From NCBI GenBank assembly GCA_963724065.1, contig CAVRTB010000002.1:248001-312000 (forward strand): a stretch of 64,000 nt of DNA, in the 5' to 3' direction. The DNA is from DASRIA01 sp963724065. GTDB taxonomy: Bacteria; Actinomycetota; Thermoleophilia; Solirubrobacterales; JBBDJG01. Shown here piece after piece: positions 1-8,445 of this stretch (the stretch's first letter is position 1; each line of letters begins with the position of its first letter). The position numbers and the translations under genes were made by a program. The notes beneath the pieces are model-generated. The model had not been told where the DNA came from. It saw nothing but the letters and a program-made list of their open reading frames with translations, and did not search any database.

Positions 1-1
1 G

Positions 2-673
2 CGACCGGTGAGCGCGCTGAAGACCGCTCGCCTGATCGAGGAGCCCAGCCGCCTGCGCTCGATGCTCGACGACCTGCCCGACGACGAGCCGCTGCTCGTC
101 CAGGAACGGCTGCACGGCCCGCTCACCTCCGTTGAGCTGGTCCTCGACCGCGACGGCCACGTCGTCGCCCGCTTCCAGCACGTCACGCGCCGCACCTGGC
201 CGTCCGCGGCGGGGTCGATCGCGCTTGCGACCAGCGTCGAACCGGACGAGGATCTCGTGCGCGAGACGGCGGCGATGCTCACTCGCACGGGTTACTGGGG
301 GCTGGCGCAGGTCGACTTCGTCGCGACCCCGGCCGGATACGTGCTGCTCGACGTGAACCCGCGCTTCTATCGCTGCCTGCCGCTCGCGATCGCGTGCGGC
401 ACGAACCTCCCCGCGCTCTGGCACGCCGTGACGGTGGGCCGGCCTGTCGGCCCGCCCCAGGGGTACCGGATCGGGGTCACGTACCGCTGGCTGGAGGCGG
501 ACCTCGTGGCGGCCGCGCGCGGCGCGCCCGGTCGCCTGTTGGAGCGCGTGCCGCAGCCTCACACGGGCGCGGCGTGGGCCGCGGGCGACCCGCTGCCCGG
601 CTACCTGCTGGGAGCGTGGGCCGTGACCGACCGCGTGCTGCGTGTGCTCGGCATGCGCCGCCGCACGCGGTAG
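2..673 (+). CDS. ATP-grasp ligase, C-terminal part (5' end outside window)
   Basis: The frame is open from the first complete codon of the window, so the gene probably begins upstream; GTG at 8 is the first possible start inside it. The visible 221 residues look like the C-terminal half of an ATP-grasp domain: VQERLHG at about residues 31-37 of the GTG product, and LDVNPRFYR at about 114-122, which resembles the metal-binding E/D-x-N-P-R strand of carbamoyl-phosphate-synthase-like ligases. Such enzymes join a carboxylate to an amine or thiol using ATP through an acyl phosphate; the substrates cannot be read here. The next gene starts 7 bp downstream on the same strand, so the two probably form an operon. 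It is one of three ATP-grasp genes in the window. Confidence 0.75.
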   Translation, partial: RPVSALKTARLIEEPSRLRSMLDDLPDDEPLLVQERLHGPLTSVELVLDRDGHVVARFQHVTRRTWPSAAGSIALATSVEPDEDLVRETAAMLTRTGYWGLAQVDFVATPAGYVLLDVNPRFYRCLPLAIACGTNLPALWHAVTVGRPVGPPQGYRIGVTYRWLEADLVAAARGAPGRLLERVPQPHTGAAWAAGDPLPGYLLGAWAVTDRVLRVLGMRRRTR

Positions 674-680
674 GAGATCG

Positions 681-1745
681 ATGTCGCTGCTGGCGGAGGT
701 CCATCGCGGCGCGCTGGACGGCCTCCTCCCGGAATGGGACGAGCTGTACCGCCAGGACCCCGGCGTGACGCCGTTCTCGTCGCCGGGCTGGGCGCGCGCG
801 TGGTGGCCGCACTGGTCTGGGGATTCGCAGCCGTGGGTCGTGTCGGTTCGCGCGGGCGGCAGGCTGGTCGGCCTCGCGCCGCTCGTCGCCGGCCGGCGCG
901 GGCCGTTCCGGGTGCTCACGGAGCTCGGCCGCCCGCCGGGCAACTACTGGGGGCTCGTCGCCGTGCCCGCGCTGCGTGACGAGGCCGGCGCAGCGGTCGC
1001 CGCCGAGATCCGCGCGCACGCGGGCGAGTGGCACGCGCTGCTGCTGGGGGGAATGCCCGAGGGCTCGGCCTTCGAGGCGGCCCTGCGCGGCGCCGGCCTG
1101 CGGGTGCGCGCCCGCCGTCCGACGCCCTACCCGGGAATCGAGCTGCCCGGCTCCTTCGAGGAGTATCTGACCGCGCTGCCGCGCAAGCGCCGCAAGGACC
1201 TGCGGCGCCACATGCGCAGGCTCGACGACGGGCGCCTCGAGCTGCGTGACGTGACCGACGCCGGCGAGCTGCGCGCTGCGATCGACCGCTGGCAGGCGAT
1301 CCGGGTGCGCTGGTGGGCGAGCCGCGACAAGCACATGGACCCCGAGCACGCCAGCGGCCGCTTCCGGGACTTCGTCGCCGACGCGATCGTCGAGTTGGTG
1401 CCCCTCGGGCTCGCGCAGGTCTGGGAGTTCCGCCACGACGGCGAGGTCGTCGGAGTGGAGGTCAACCTCATGGACGAGGCCCGCTACTACTCGTGGATGG
1501 GAGCCTACGAGCCTGCGGCTGCCGGCCTGGGCCTGGGCAAGCTCGCGATCGGGGAGAGCATCCGCGCGAGCATCGAAGCGGGCCGCTCCTACTACGACCT
1601 GATGGTCGGCGACGAGGAGTACAAGTACTGGTACGGCGCCGAGGACAGGCACTGTCGCTGGCTGATGGTCGGCAACGACCGCCCGGCCTCGAGAGCGGCG
1701 CTCGCGGCCGGCGCGCTCGCCGACCGGGTCCGAGGCCTGTCGTAG
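681..1745 (+). CDS. GNAT-fold acyltransferase of the CelD/BcsL (FemAB-like) type
   Basis: The 354-residue protein has two halves typical of the BcsL/CelD_N family: an N-terminal fold with aromatic-rich strands (GWARAWWPHW near residue 37) and a C-terminal GNAT-like half with a basic stretch (PRKRRKDLRRHMRRL, around residue 170) and a YYDLMVGDEEYKYWYG-type end. Known relatives sit in polysaccharide or lipid loci and are assumed to transfer acyl or aminoacyl groups; no substrate is assignable. I chose ATG 681 because a GGAG-type ribosome site lies just before it (taggagatcg) and conserved sequence begins there. It follows the ATP-grasp gene by 7 bp. A second, diverged copy of this family is at 21224-22297. 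Confidence 0.8.
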   Translation: MSLLAEVHRGALDGLLPEWDELYRQDPGVTPFSSPGWARAWWPHWSGDSQPWVVSVRAGGRLVGLAPLVAGRRGPFRVLTELGRPPGNYWGLVAVPALRDEAGAAVAAEIRAHAGEWHALLLGGMPEGSAFEAALRGAGLRVRARRPTPYPGIELPGSFEEYLTALPRKRRKDLRRHMRRLDDGRLELRDVTDAGELRAAIDRWQAIRVRWWASRDKHMDPEHASGRFRDFVADAIVELVPLGLAQVWEFRHDGEVVGVEVNLMDEARYYSWMGAYEPAAAGLGLGKLAIGESIRASIEAGRSYYDLMVGDEEYKYWYGAEDRHCRWLMVGNDRPASRAALAAGALADRVRGLS

Positions 1746-1758
1746 CCGCGGGCCCGTA

Positions 1759-2346
1759 CTAAGGCTGGATCGGGACCTCTTGCTGCCCGTTCGTGGGCGG
1801 CGGGCCGGGCTGGACGCCCGACTGGTCCGAGGGCGGGCGGAACTCGCCGGTGCAGCGCTCCTGAGGGGTCTCGCCGACGCTGCAGCCGAGCCGGTTGTCC
1901 CTGCGCAGGTAGTTCCTGATCCTGTACTCGCCCACGATCTCTGCCTCGCCGAGGTTCCCGTCCCGCACGGGGACCCGCCAGTCCTCGCTCCACACGTAGG
2001 CCTGCTTGCGCTTCTTCGTCGGCGTCGTGAACGTCTCGACGTGGCACTGGACCGCGTCGCTGGGCGTCCCCATCTGGGCGGCCTGGGCCGGATCCAAGCA
2101 GACGATCTTCGCCTCGTACGGGCCCGGGAGGTTGCGGTCCTTCGTCGCATTCGCGATCCGCAGCGCGGCGTCCTCGATCTTCTCGCTGACTGCCGCCACG
2201 ACCTCCTGGTCCTCGGCCGGCAGGTCGGCGCCGCCGCTCCCACCGCAGGCGCTCGCCGTGAGTGCGATCGCGAGCGTCGCCGCTGTCCAGATCGATCTGT
2301 CTAAGAAACGCACCTGCAAACCTCGCACAAGCAATCGGAGAGACAT
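1759..2346 (-). CDS. Putative secreted lipoprotein of unknown function
   Basis: The 195-residue product begins with a basic segment, a hydrophobic stretch and the lipobox-like LTASAC, with Cys34 as the likely lipidated residue. After this come a Gly/Ser linker and a mostly polar domain with two widely spaced Cys (ECF-free, no recognised catalytic motif), ending in a Pro/Gln-rich tail. I do not recognise the family. GTG at 2313 (product starting VRFLDRSIW) is an equally good start and gives a more usual signal-peptide length. The gene is convergent with the acyltransferase (13 bp apart) and divergent from the sigma factor at 2515. The 168-bp divergent gap must hold both promoters and includes a TATCAT hexamer that could be a -10 box for the sigma gene. 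Confidence 0.6.
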   Translation of the reverse strand: MSLRLLVRGLQVRFLDRSIWTAATLAIALTASACGGSGGADLPAEDQEVVAAVSEKIEDAALRIANATKDRNLPGPYEAKIVCLDPAQAAQMGTPSDAVQCHVETFTTPTKKRKQAYVWSEDWRVPVRDGNLGEAEIVGEYRIRNYLRRDNRLGCSVGETPQERCTGEFRPPSDQSGVQPGPPPTNGQQEVPIQP

Positions 2347-2514
2347 CCGTGACGGGCGCGAACCCTATCGACACCGGCCGGACGGGGCGCCACGTTAAGT
2401 TCGCGTTAATGCAATTTCCCGCCCGGGCGCGCGGTTATCATGCGCGCACTCCGGTCGCCGCCGGACTTGGAAGATTGACGGGCCCGGTCGGATCCGGGCA
2501 GGGGGAAAACTGAA

Positions 2515-4071
2515 TTGAAGACAGCAGACGTGATGGCGATTTCGCCTGAGGCCACGGACGAGCGTCTCGTCATCGCGGCCCAGTCGGGAAGCCCCGAAGC
2601 CTTCGGCACCCTCTTCCGCCGCTACCGTCCCGAGATCGCCCGTTACGCCGGGCGCACCCTTGGTGACGACGCGCGCGCCGAGGACGTGGTGCAGGAGACG
2701 TTCCTCTCCGCCTTGCGGAGCATCAGCACGCTCGACCGGCCCGCCGGCTTCCGGCCCTGGCTCTACCGCATCGCCCACAACGCATGCGTGGACACGATGC
2801 GCCGCCGCAGCCGCAGCGAGGAGGTCCTCTTCGACGCGGCCGGCATGCTCCCCGCCGAGGAGGTCCGCCTTTTCCGGCAGGCGCCGTCGAGTCACGCCGC
2901 GCTCGCACAGAAGGAGGTCTTCCGGCACCTCCGCCAAGCGCTCGGGGACCTGCCCGAGCAGCAGGCCCAGATCCTGGTCCTGCGCGAGCTCGAGGGCCTC
3001 ACCTACGAGGACATCGGCGCCCGCCTGGGCATCTCGCACTCCGCGGTCGAGAGCCTGCTCTTCAGGGCGCGCCGCGGACTGCGCGACGAGTACGGGCAGA
3101 TCTCGACCGGCGAGCGCTGCCGCAAGATGCGCCAGTCCATGGCCCAGGCAGTCGAAGGCGTCGGCCGACGCCGGGACCGCCGTGCCCTGGACCGCCACTT
3201 GGAAGGCTGCGCGGTGTGCCGCCGTGACGCGTTCGTGATGGGCCTCGGTCCGCTCCTCGAGGAGGAGCGGACCGGTGTGCGCGCGGGCCTGTCCAGGGTG
3301 GCGGCGCTGCTTCCGCTCCCCGGGTTTCTGAACCGCCGCTCGGAGGAGACCGGGCAGCTCACATCCGGCGGCGGCGGGATGTCCCTCGCATCGCACGCCC
3401 ATGTGGCGATCACGCACGTGAGCGTGTCCGCCGGGGCAACCGTCGAGCACGCGGCCACCGCGATCCAGAAGGCTGCCGCGGTCGTGGCCGCGGCCGCGGT
3501 CGTCGGAGGCGGGGGTTTTGTCGCCAACGAGACGCGCACAGCCACCCCGCCGCCCGCGCCGGCCGCCGAGAAGCGCGTCGTCGCGGCGCCGCAGAAGGCC
3601 GTCGACAGTGCGCGGCCGGGAGCGGTACTGACCCCGCCCCTGCCGCCGGCCGCGGCTCCCCTCCCGGGCGGGCCTCCCGCGACGGCTCCCGCCGCCACCG
3701 CCGTGCCGGCCGGCCCCGTGGCGCCGGCACCGGCCGGATCTGCCCCGGACGGTACGGGCGTGCCGGCATCGACCGGTCAGCCGGTCATCGGGGAGAGCGC
3801 CGGATCGGCGCCCGCGACGGCTACGTTCGACATCTCGGCGACGTCACCCGACCCGCAGGCGACGCCGCCGGCCGAGCCGCCTGCCGAGCTGCCCGCCGAG
3901 CCGGAGACCCCGGTCGACGTCCCGGTGACCGAGCCGGACCTGCCGGTGGACCCGCCCCCCGCGCCCGAGCCGCCGACCGGCGATTTCCCGATCGACGAGG
4001 GCCCGGGCGCCGGGGAAATCGGCGACATCGGGGGCTTCGGCACGATCGGGTGGTCCTTCTCGGAACGTTGA
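2515..4071 (+). CDS. ECF-type sigma factor with fused zinc-finger-like and membrane/Pro-rich tail
   Basis: The product has 518 residues, far longer than the 160-220 of a plain ECF sigma factor. Region 2 is at about residues 20-95 (AEDVVQETFLSALR, then FRPWLYRIAHNACVD). Region 4 is at about 135-190 (LEGLTYEDIGARLGISHSAV). It continues with a segment resembling the anti-sigma zinc-binding motif, H-x3-C-x2-C in RHLEGCAVCRRD near 225-235, then a weakly hydrophobic Ala/Val segment around 320-340. The final ~170 residues are Pro/Ala/Glu-rich and Gly-rich at the very end. The layout suggests sigma and its own membrane-tethered inhibitor in one chain, with the tail outside the cell; this is inference. 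TTG 2515 follows a purine-rich AGGGGG site. Confidence 0.85.
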   Translation: MKTADVMAISPEATDERLVIAAQSGSPEAFGTLFRRYRPEIARYAGRTLGDDARAEDVVQETFLSALRSISTLDRPAGFRPWLYRIAHNACVDTMRRRSRSEEVLFDAAGMLPAEEVRLFRQAPSSHAALAQKEVFRHLRQALGDLPEQQAQILVLRELEGLTYEDIGARLGISHSAVESLLFRARRGLRDEYGQISTGERCRKMRQSMAQAVEGVGRRRDRRALDRHLEGCAVCRRDAFVMGLGPLLEEERTGVRAGLSRVAALLPLPGFLNRRSEETGQLTSGGGGMSLASHAHVAITHVSVSAGATVEHAATAIQKAAAVVAAAAVVGGGGFVANETRTATPPPAPAAEKRVVAAPQKAVDSARPGAVLTPPLPPAAAPLPGGPPATAPAATAVPAGPVAPAPAGSAPDGTGVPASTGQPVIGESAGSAPATATFDISATSPDPQATPPAEPPAELPAEPETPVDVPVTEPDLPVDPPPAPEPPTGDFPIDEGPGAGEIGDIGGFGTIGWSFSER

Positions 4072-4096
4072 CCAGGTAAACGGCGGCGGCTGCCGA

Positions 4097-4144
4097 CCGA
4101 ACGTCCCGGACTGCGTGCTCGAGGCGGTATCGCGGGACGTTCGG
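4097..4144. terminator. Putative bidirectional terminator hairpin
   Basis: A perfect 12-bp inverted repeat (CCGAACGTCCCG at 4097-4108, CGGGACGTTCGG at 4133-4144) separated by 24 nt lies between the convergent 3' ends of the sigma factor and the membrane protein gene. There is no T-run, and the loop is long for a terminator, so a protein-binding or other role is possible. The position between two converging genes is the main argument. Confidence 0.4.
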
Positions 4145-4241
4145 CCACGAGCTCTGGGGTGGTTCGCAGCGTCATCCGTTGTTGCGGGGAGTTTGGAACC
4201 AGTGATCGAGTAGCCGGCCCCGGAATCACGGGCCGCGAGGC

Positions 4242-5402
4242 CTAGCCGAAGATGCGCGAGCGGCGGCTCGCGAGGCGCTTCGCGGGCGAGCGGAAGGTCT
4301 CGCCCGTCGCGAGCTTGGCGGCCGCGATCACCGACTCGTCGAGCGCGAGGCCCTGGCGCTCCAGCTCGTGGCAGTCCACCCAGGTGTGATGCGAGTCGTG
4401 CGGCTGTATGACAGCCGGGAGCTCTCCGCCCGGCGGATGCTCCATCAGGTAGAAGATCCGGCCGTCGCGCATCTCGAGCGCCGCGGAGGTCCACCGCATC
4501 GGATGGTCCGTGCGGTTGAAGACCTCGATGAACACTGCCCAGCGGCCCGCCCCCTGCGAGTACACGGGCAGGCCGAGCCGTGCCTGGACCTCGATGTTCC
4601 CGCGGCGCCGGCGCCCGAGCGCAGTCGAGGCTTGCCAGATCAGGCTCGCGAGCGCAAGCACCGCCGCGACGATCGCCAGGACCAGCACGGTGTCGACTTC
4701 GTCGAGCCCCGCGACCTCGACCGCGGCCACACCGGAGCACGGCGTGTCGACGCACGCGTCGAGGCCGCCCGCGGCGGCCAGCCCGGCCGTCGTGCGGCGC
4801 GCACCCCGGGGTTCGCGCGTGTCGAGCACCAGGTCGCCGTCGTCGTCGACGTCGAACCTTCCGGGGATGCCGTCGCGGTCACGGTCGCGGCCCGCGCCCG
4901 CGGGCCCGGCAGGCCGGGAGCGCACCCGGCCGAGCACGCCCGCCCCGATCGGGACGCCCGCGCGCGCGCGCGCCGGCCTGCCGCGCCCGAGCCGCCGGGC
5001 GGGGACTTTGCGCCCGGCGCTGACCCACCCGTCGCGTACCTCGAGCGTCCCGAGCTTCGCTCCGGCGCGGACCCGCACGAAGGCGGCGCCGCTCCGGCGG
5101 CGGACGACGACCGGGCCCAGGTAGCGGCCCGAGGAGCCGAGCAGGTGAAGGGTGACGGTGCGGGCCGGGGGCATGAGCTTGAAGTCGCCGCGCACGTCGC
5201 GCGCGGACCGGGACCTGCCGTCAGAGGCGAGCGCCAGCACGGTGTAGGAGGCGGCCAACCTCCCCTCGATCGCGGGGCGGCGGGCGGCGGCTACCGCGGG
5301 GACACAGAGCGCCACGGCGAGCGCGCACGCCGTCGCCACGCGGGCGCGTGTCCTGCGGCTCGTTTGTGCTTTGCAACTGCGCAAGGGACCCTGCGGTCGC
5401 AT
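4242..5402 (-). CDS. Secreted/membrane protein with a Ca-binding-like Asp-rich loop
   Basis: A 386-residue protein of unrecognised family. It has an N-terminal signal-like hydrophobic segment (CALAVALCVPAVAAA, about 27-41). A basic, presumably extracytoplasmic region follows. At about residues 170-195 an Asp-rich stretch (DRDRDGIPGRFDVDDDGD) resembles thrombospondin type 3 calcium-binding repeats. One clear membrane helix follows near 235-258 (VLVLAIVAAVLALASLIW), then an approximately 120-residue domain rich in Trp and His. This topology suggests a single-pass protein with an outer Ca-binding part and an inner C-terminal domain. ATG 5402 has a weak GGGGG site. It is convergent with the sigma factor; any functional link is unproven. 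Confidence 0.6.
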   Translation of the reverse strand: MRPQGPLRSCKAQTSRRTRARVATACALAVALCVPAVAAARRPAIEGRLAASYTVLALASDGRSRSARDVRGDFKLMPPARTVTLHLLGSSGRYLGPVVVRRRSGAAFVRVRAGAKLGTLEVRDGWVSAGRKVPARRLGRGRPARARAGVPIGAGVLGRVRSRPAGPAGAGRDRDRDGIPGRFDVDDDGDLVLDTREPRGARRTTAGLAAAGGLDACVDTPCSGVAAVEVAGLDEVDTVLVLAIVAAVLALASLIWQASTALGRRRRGNIEVQARLGLPVYSQGAGRWAVFIEVFNRTDHPMRWTSAALEMRDGRIFYLMEHPPGGELPAVIQPHDSHHTWVDCHELERQGLALDESVIAAAKLATGETFRSPAKRLASRRSRIFG

Positions 5403-5490
5403 CGACCCCCGGACCGAGCTGCTTGACCGTCGCGGGCCGCCGTGAACGCCCGCTTGCCGTGAGACGTTTCGGAGGGTCGCTAGGCGCGGG

Positions 5491-6276
5491 TCAGTGGGGG
5501 ATCCACTCGGGATCGCGCCAGAAGATGCCTTCCTCGGTGGTGAGGTCCTTCGACATCAGCGGGGTGTAGTAGCGCGTTCCCTCGAAGAAGAAGTGGGTGA
5601 CCTGGCTCTTGCGCGTGCGCTCGGGATCGTTCGCCGGTGAGCCGCCGTGCAACAGGTTCGCGGACCAGATCAGCGCCTGGCCCTTCTTGATCAGGCCGTA
5701 GTCGATCTCGAGCCCGGCGTCCGCGACGACCGTCTGCATGTACTCCTCGTAGTGCAGGTACTGCGAGTAATCAGCCTCGACGCCGACCTCCTGCATCGTC
5801 ACCTCGGGAAGCCTCTGGCTGCCCGGGTAGTAGAAGAGCGGGCCGTTGTCCATGTCCATGTCCTCGAGCGCCACCCACACGCCCGCCATGAACCCGGCCG
5901 GCTTGGAGTTGAAGTGGATCGTGTCCGAGTGGGCGCGCTGCTGCGTCGGCATCTTGAAGTTGAGCGTCTGGAACGGGCGCGGCGCGCGGCCGTAGAGCTC
6001 CTCGAGGATCCGCAGTATGCGGGGGGCGGTCGCGATCGACTTGATGTTCTCGCTGACCTTCCAACCGTCCATGATGCGATGGGACGTGTAGAAGACGCCG
6101 TCGTCGCCCCAGACCTCGGCGTGCTCCTCCTCGAGCAGCAGCGGCACGAAGTCGTTGGCGGCGCCGTCGAAGACGTCGGGCGCCAGACCCAGATCCTCGA
6201 TGATGAAGTAGCCGTCGCGGTCGAACTGGTCCCGCTGCTCAGCCTTCAGCAGATTGGTGTCGGCCCCCGCCTCCAA
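5491..6276 (-). CDS. Phytanoyl-CoA dioxygenase (PhyH) family Fe(II)/2OG oxygenase
   Basis: PhyH-family enzymes hydroxylate small molecules using Fe(II), O2 and 2-oxoglutarate. The N-terminal signature DRDGYFIIEDLG is present. The iron site is visible as H-x-D in QQRAHSDTIHF and a distal His in NLLHGGSPAND, followed by an Arg (DPERTRKSQ) of the kind that holds 2-oxoglutarate. The proline-containing core WVALEDMDMDNGPLFYYPGS is typical of the family. The frame is open up to GTG 6303, but a TATAGT -10-like hexamer at 6286-6291 lies inside that extension, so I prefer TTG 6276. The product of about 261 residues is normal for the family. The substrate is unknown; sulfotransferase and alcohol dehydrogenase genes precede it on the same strand. 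Confidence 0.85.
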   Translation of the reverse strand: MEAGADTNLLKAEQRDQFDRDGYFIIEDLGLAPDVFDGAANDFVPLLLEEEHAEVWGDDGVFYTSHRIMDGWKVSENIKSIATAPRILRILEELYGRAPRPFQTLNFKMPTQQRAHSDTIHFNSKPAGFMAGVWVALEDMDMDNGPLFYYPGSQRLPEVTMQEVGVEADYSQYLHYEEYMQTVVADAGLEIDYGLIKKGQALIWSANLLHGGSPANDPERTRKSQVTHFFFEGTRYYTPLMSKDLTTEEGIFWRDPEWIPH

Positions 6277-6339
6277 GGTCCGCGGACTATAGCATCGGCT
6301 CACTTTTGCAAAGCGCGTTTTGGGCGGTGCAGCAGGCGT

Positions 6340-7218
6340 CTACGACGACCGCTCAACCGACTGCGGAGCCCAGTCCGGCGGGCGCACCACCAGCGGCCGG
6401 GAGTTCCAGCCCCGCTCCAAGTCGATCGCGCGCGCGAGCGCGTCGAGCAACTCGTCGCCACCGCCGGGAGCGCTGCGCGTGACGGCCAGGTAGAGCGACT
6501 TGATCTCGGTCGGCACCCCGGGGTCCGCGATCGCGTCGAGGGGCCGCGAGCGGTGGTGCCAGAGCGCTGGGTCGAGCCAGTCCGTCGCGAGACCGGCCAC
6601 CTGGGGCTGGCCCGCGCGCTCCGGGTGCCCGATGAAGCCCGCCAGTCGCTCGACCTGGGCGCGCCAGTCCTCGAAGTAGTCCTCGAAGGGCATGAACATC
6701 CGCGGCCGGCCGGCGGTGTGGATGATCGCCTCGGCCAGGTAACGCAACCACACCTGGTAGCCCTCGCTGCGCGGCAGCTGGTTGCGTCGCTCGAGCGACG
6801 CCGCCACGTCGAGGGGGTTTCGCACGCACACGACGTACCGCATTCCGGGGATGAGGGCCTGCCAGAAGGGCAGCGTCAGTGCGCTTCGAGGGTCCTTCCA
6901 CGCCCACAGGGGGACACGGCCGAACGTCGTCTCGATCATCGCGCGAGCCCGCTCGCGCACGTGGTCGAGCGCCGGGTCGGACTCCCATCCGGGCGGCAGC
7001 GACGGCGGGTGCTTCCAGATGCCGCCCGCCGATTGCAGCAGCTCCGCGTTGAAGCGCACCAAGCGGCGGTTCTCGAAGAAACCCTTTGGGTTGTTGGTCC
7101 CACGGGGCCCGAGCAGCTCGTCCTCGGGGCCGAGGTAAACGCCCAGCACGTTCAGCAGCTTCGAGGTGACCGACGTCCCGGCACGGTGCATCCCTGTCAC
7201 GCATATGACTTGGGGCAT
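6340..7218 (-). CDS. Sulfotransferase-family protein
   Basis: The 292-residue protein starts with a P-loop-like PAPS-binding motif, GMHRAGTS at residues 9-16, and has the 3'-phosphate-binding strand-helix VCVRNPLDVAASLERR near residue 165, both diagnostic of the sulfotransferase fold. Family members move sulfate from PAPS to sugars, peptides or small molecules. Substrate specificity cannot be read; relatives of this type often occur in surface-glycan loci. The start at ATG 7218 is supported by a GATACT hexamer exactly 7 nt upstream and no ribosome site, which suggests a leaderless transcript. It lies between the PhyH oxygenase and the alcohol dehydrogenase on the same strand. Confidence 0.82.
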   Translation of the reverse strand: MPQVICVTGMHRAGTSVTSKLLNVLGVYLGPEDELLGPRGTNNPKGFFENRRLVRFNAELLQSAGGIWKHPPSLPPGWESDPALDHVRERARAMIETTFGRVPLWAWKDPRSALTLPFWQALIPGMRYVVCVRNPLDVAASLERRNQLPRSEGYQVWLRYLAEAIIHTAGRPRMFMPFEDYFEDWRAQVERLAGFIGHPERAGQPQVAGLATDWLDPALWHHRSRPLDAIADPGVPTEIKSLYLAVTRSAPGGGDELLDALARAIDLERGWNSRPLVVRPPDWAPQSVERSS

Positions 7219-7243
7219 CAGATCCAGTATCGGACGACTTGGC

Positions 7244-8347
7244 TCAGAACGCGATCACGCTGCGGATGCCGTCCTGGGCTTCCATCAGCTCGAACCCATG
7301 GTTGACGTCGTCGAGCGTCAGGCGGTGAGAGATGAACGCGTCGACGTCGATCTCCCCCGCGAGATAGCGCTCGACCAGCTGCGGCACCTGGTCGCGGCCC
7401 TTGACGCCGCCGAACGAGGACCCGCAGACGCGTCGCCCCGTGATCAGCAGCCGCGGGACGACGTCGAGCGTCTCGCCCTTCCCGGCGACGCCCGCGATCG
7501 TGCACAGCCCCCAGCCCATCCGCGCGGACGCGACGGCCTGCGCCATGACCGCCACGTTGCCCGTCGCCTCGAACGTGTAGTCGGCGCCGAACCCGCCCGT
7601 CATCTCGAGGATCTGCTCCGTGGCGCCCTCCCCTCCCGGCAGCGTGTGCGTCGCGCCCTGGCCGCGCGCCAGCTCCAGCCGGCCCTCCGAGAGGTCGACG
7701 CAGACGATTCGCTCCGCGCCCTGGAGGCGGCAGCCCGCGACCGCGCCGAGCCCCACCATCCCCGCGCCGAACACGACGCATGTGCTCCCGGGCTCGACCT
7801 TCGCCGTGAACATCGCCGCCCCGAGTCCCGTCGAGAGACCGCACGCGAACAGGCAGGCGCGGTCGGGCGGAGCCTCGGGCGAGACCTTCGCGAGCGCGAT
7901 CTGCGGCAGCACCGCGTACTCGGCGAAGGTCGAGGTGCCCATGAAGTGGCGGATCGGCTCGCCGTCGCGCGAGAGCCGCGCCGTCCCGTCGGGCAGATAG
8001 CCGCGGTTCTGCTGCTCACGGATCGCCAGGCAGAGGTTCGTGCGGGGGCTGCGGCAGTGGATGCACTCGCCGCACTGCGGGGAGAACAGCGTCACGACGT
8101 GGTCGCCCGGGCTGACCGCGTGCACGTCGGGACCGACGCGCTCGACCACACCCGCCCCTTCGTGGCCCAGCACCGTCGGCGCATAGCCCGACGGGTCGGC
8201 GCCAGAGGCCGTGTAGAGGTCGGTGTGGCAGACGCCGCAGGCCGCGAGTCGCACGAGCGCCTCGCCGGCGCGCGGCTCCTCCAGCTCGACGTCCTGAACG
8301 CGGAGCGGCGTCCCGAACTCCTCGAGCACGGCCGCGCGGATCTGCAT
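7244..8347 (-). CDS. Zinc-dependent alcohol dehydrogenase, class III-like
   Basis: A 367-residue medium-chain dehydrogenase. Catalytic-zinc ligands are seen at Cys40 (GVCHTD) and His62-Glu63 (GHEGAGVV). Four structural-zinc cysteines are at 92, 95, 98 and 106 (QCGECIHCRSPRTNLC). The NAD-binding Gly motif is GAGMVGLGAV. The stretch QQNRGYLPDGTARL matches class III enzymes, which in other bacteria oxidise S-hydroxymethyl adducts of glutathione or mycothiol in formaldehyde detoxification. An ordinary alcohol dehydrogenase remains possible. ATG 8347 has a good GGGGGA ribosome site. It is divergent from the repeat protein at 8446 (98-bp gap). Confidence 0.85.
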   Translation of the reverse strand: MQIRAAVLEEFGTPLRVQDVELEEPRAGEALVRLAACGVCHTDLYTASGADPSGYAPTVLGHEGAGVVERVGPDVHAVSPGDHVVTLFSPQCGECIHCRSPRTNLCLAIREQQNRGYLPDGTARLSRDGEPIRHFMGTSTFAEYAVLPQIALAKVSPEAPPDRACLFACGLSTGLGAAMFTAKVEPGSTCVVFGAGMVGLGAVAGCRLQGAERIVCVDLSEGRLELARGQGATHTLPGGEGATEQILEMTGGFGADYTFEATGNVAVMAQAVASARMGWGLCTIAGVAGKGETLDVVPRLLITGRRVCGSSFGGVKGRDQVPQLVERYLAGEIDVDAFISHRLTLDDVNHGFELMEAQDGIRSVIAF

Positions 8348-8445
8348 CGTGGTCCCCCTCGTCGCTTGCAGAAAGCCTATGACGCCCGGCCTCGCGGCAG
8401 CGTAGACCCTCGCCGAGCGGGCTCACAACCCCTAGACTCGATCAG

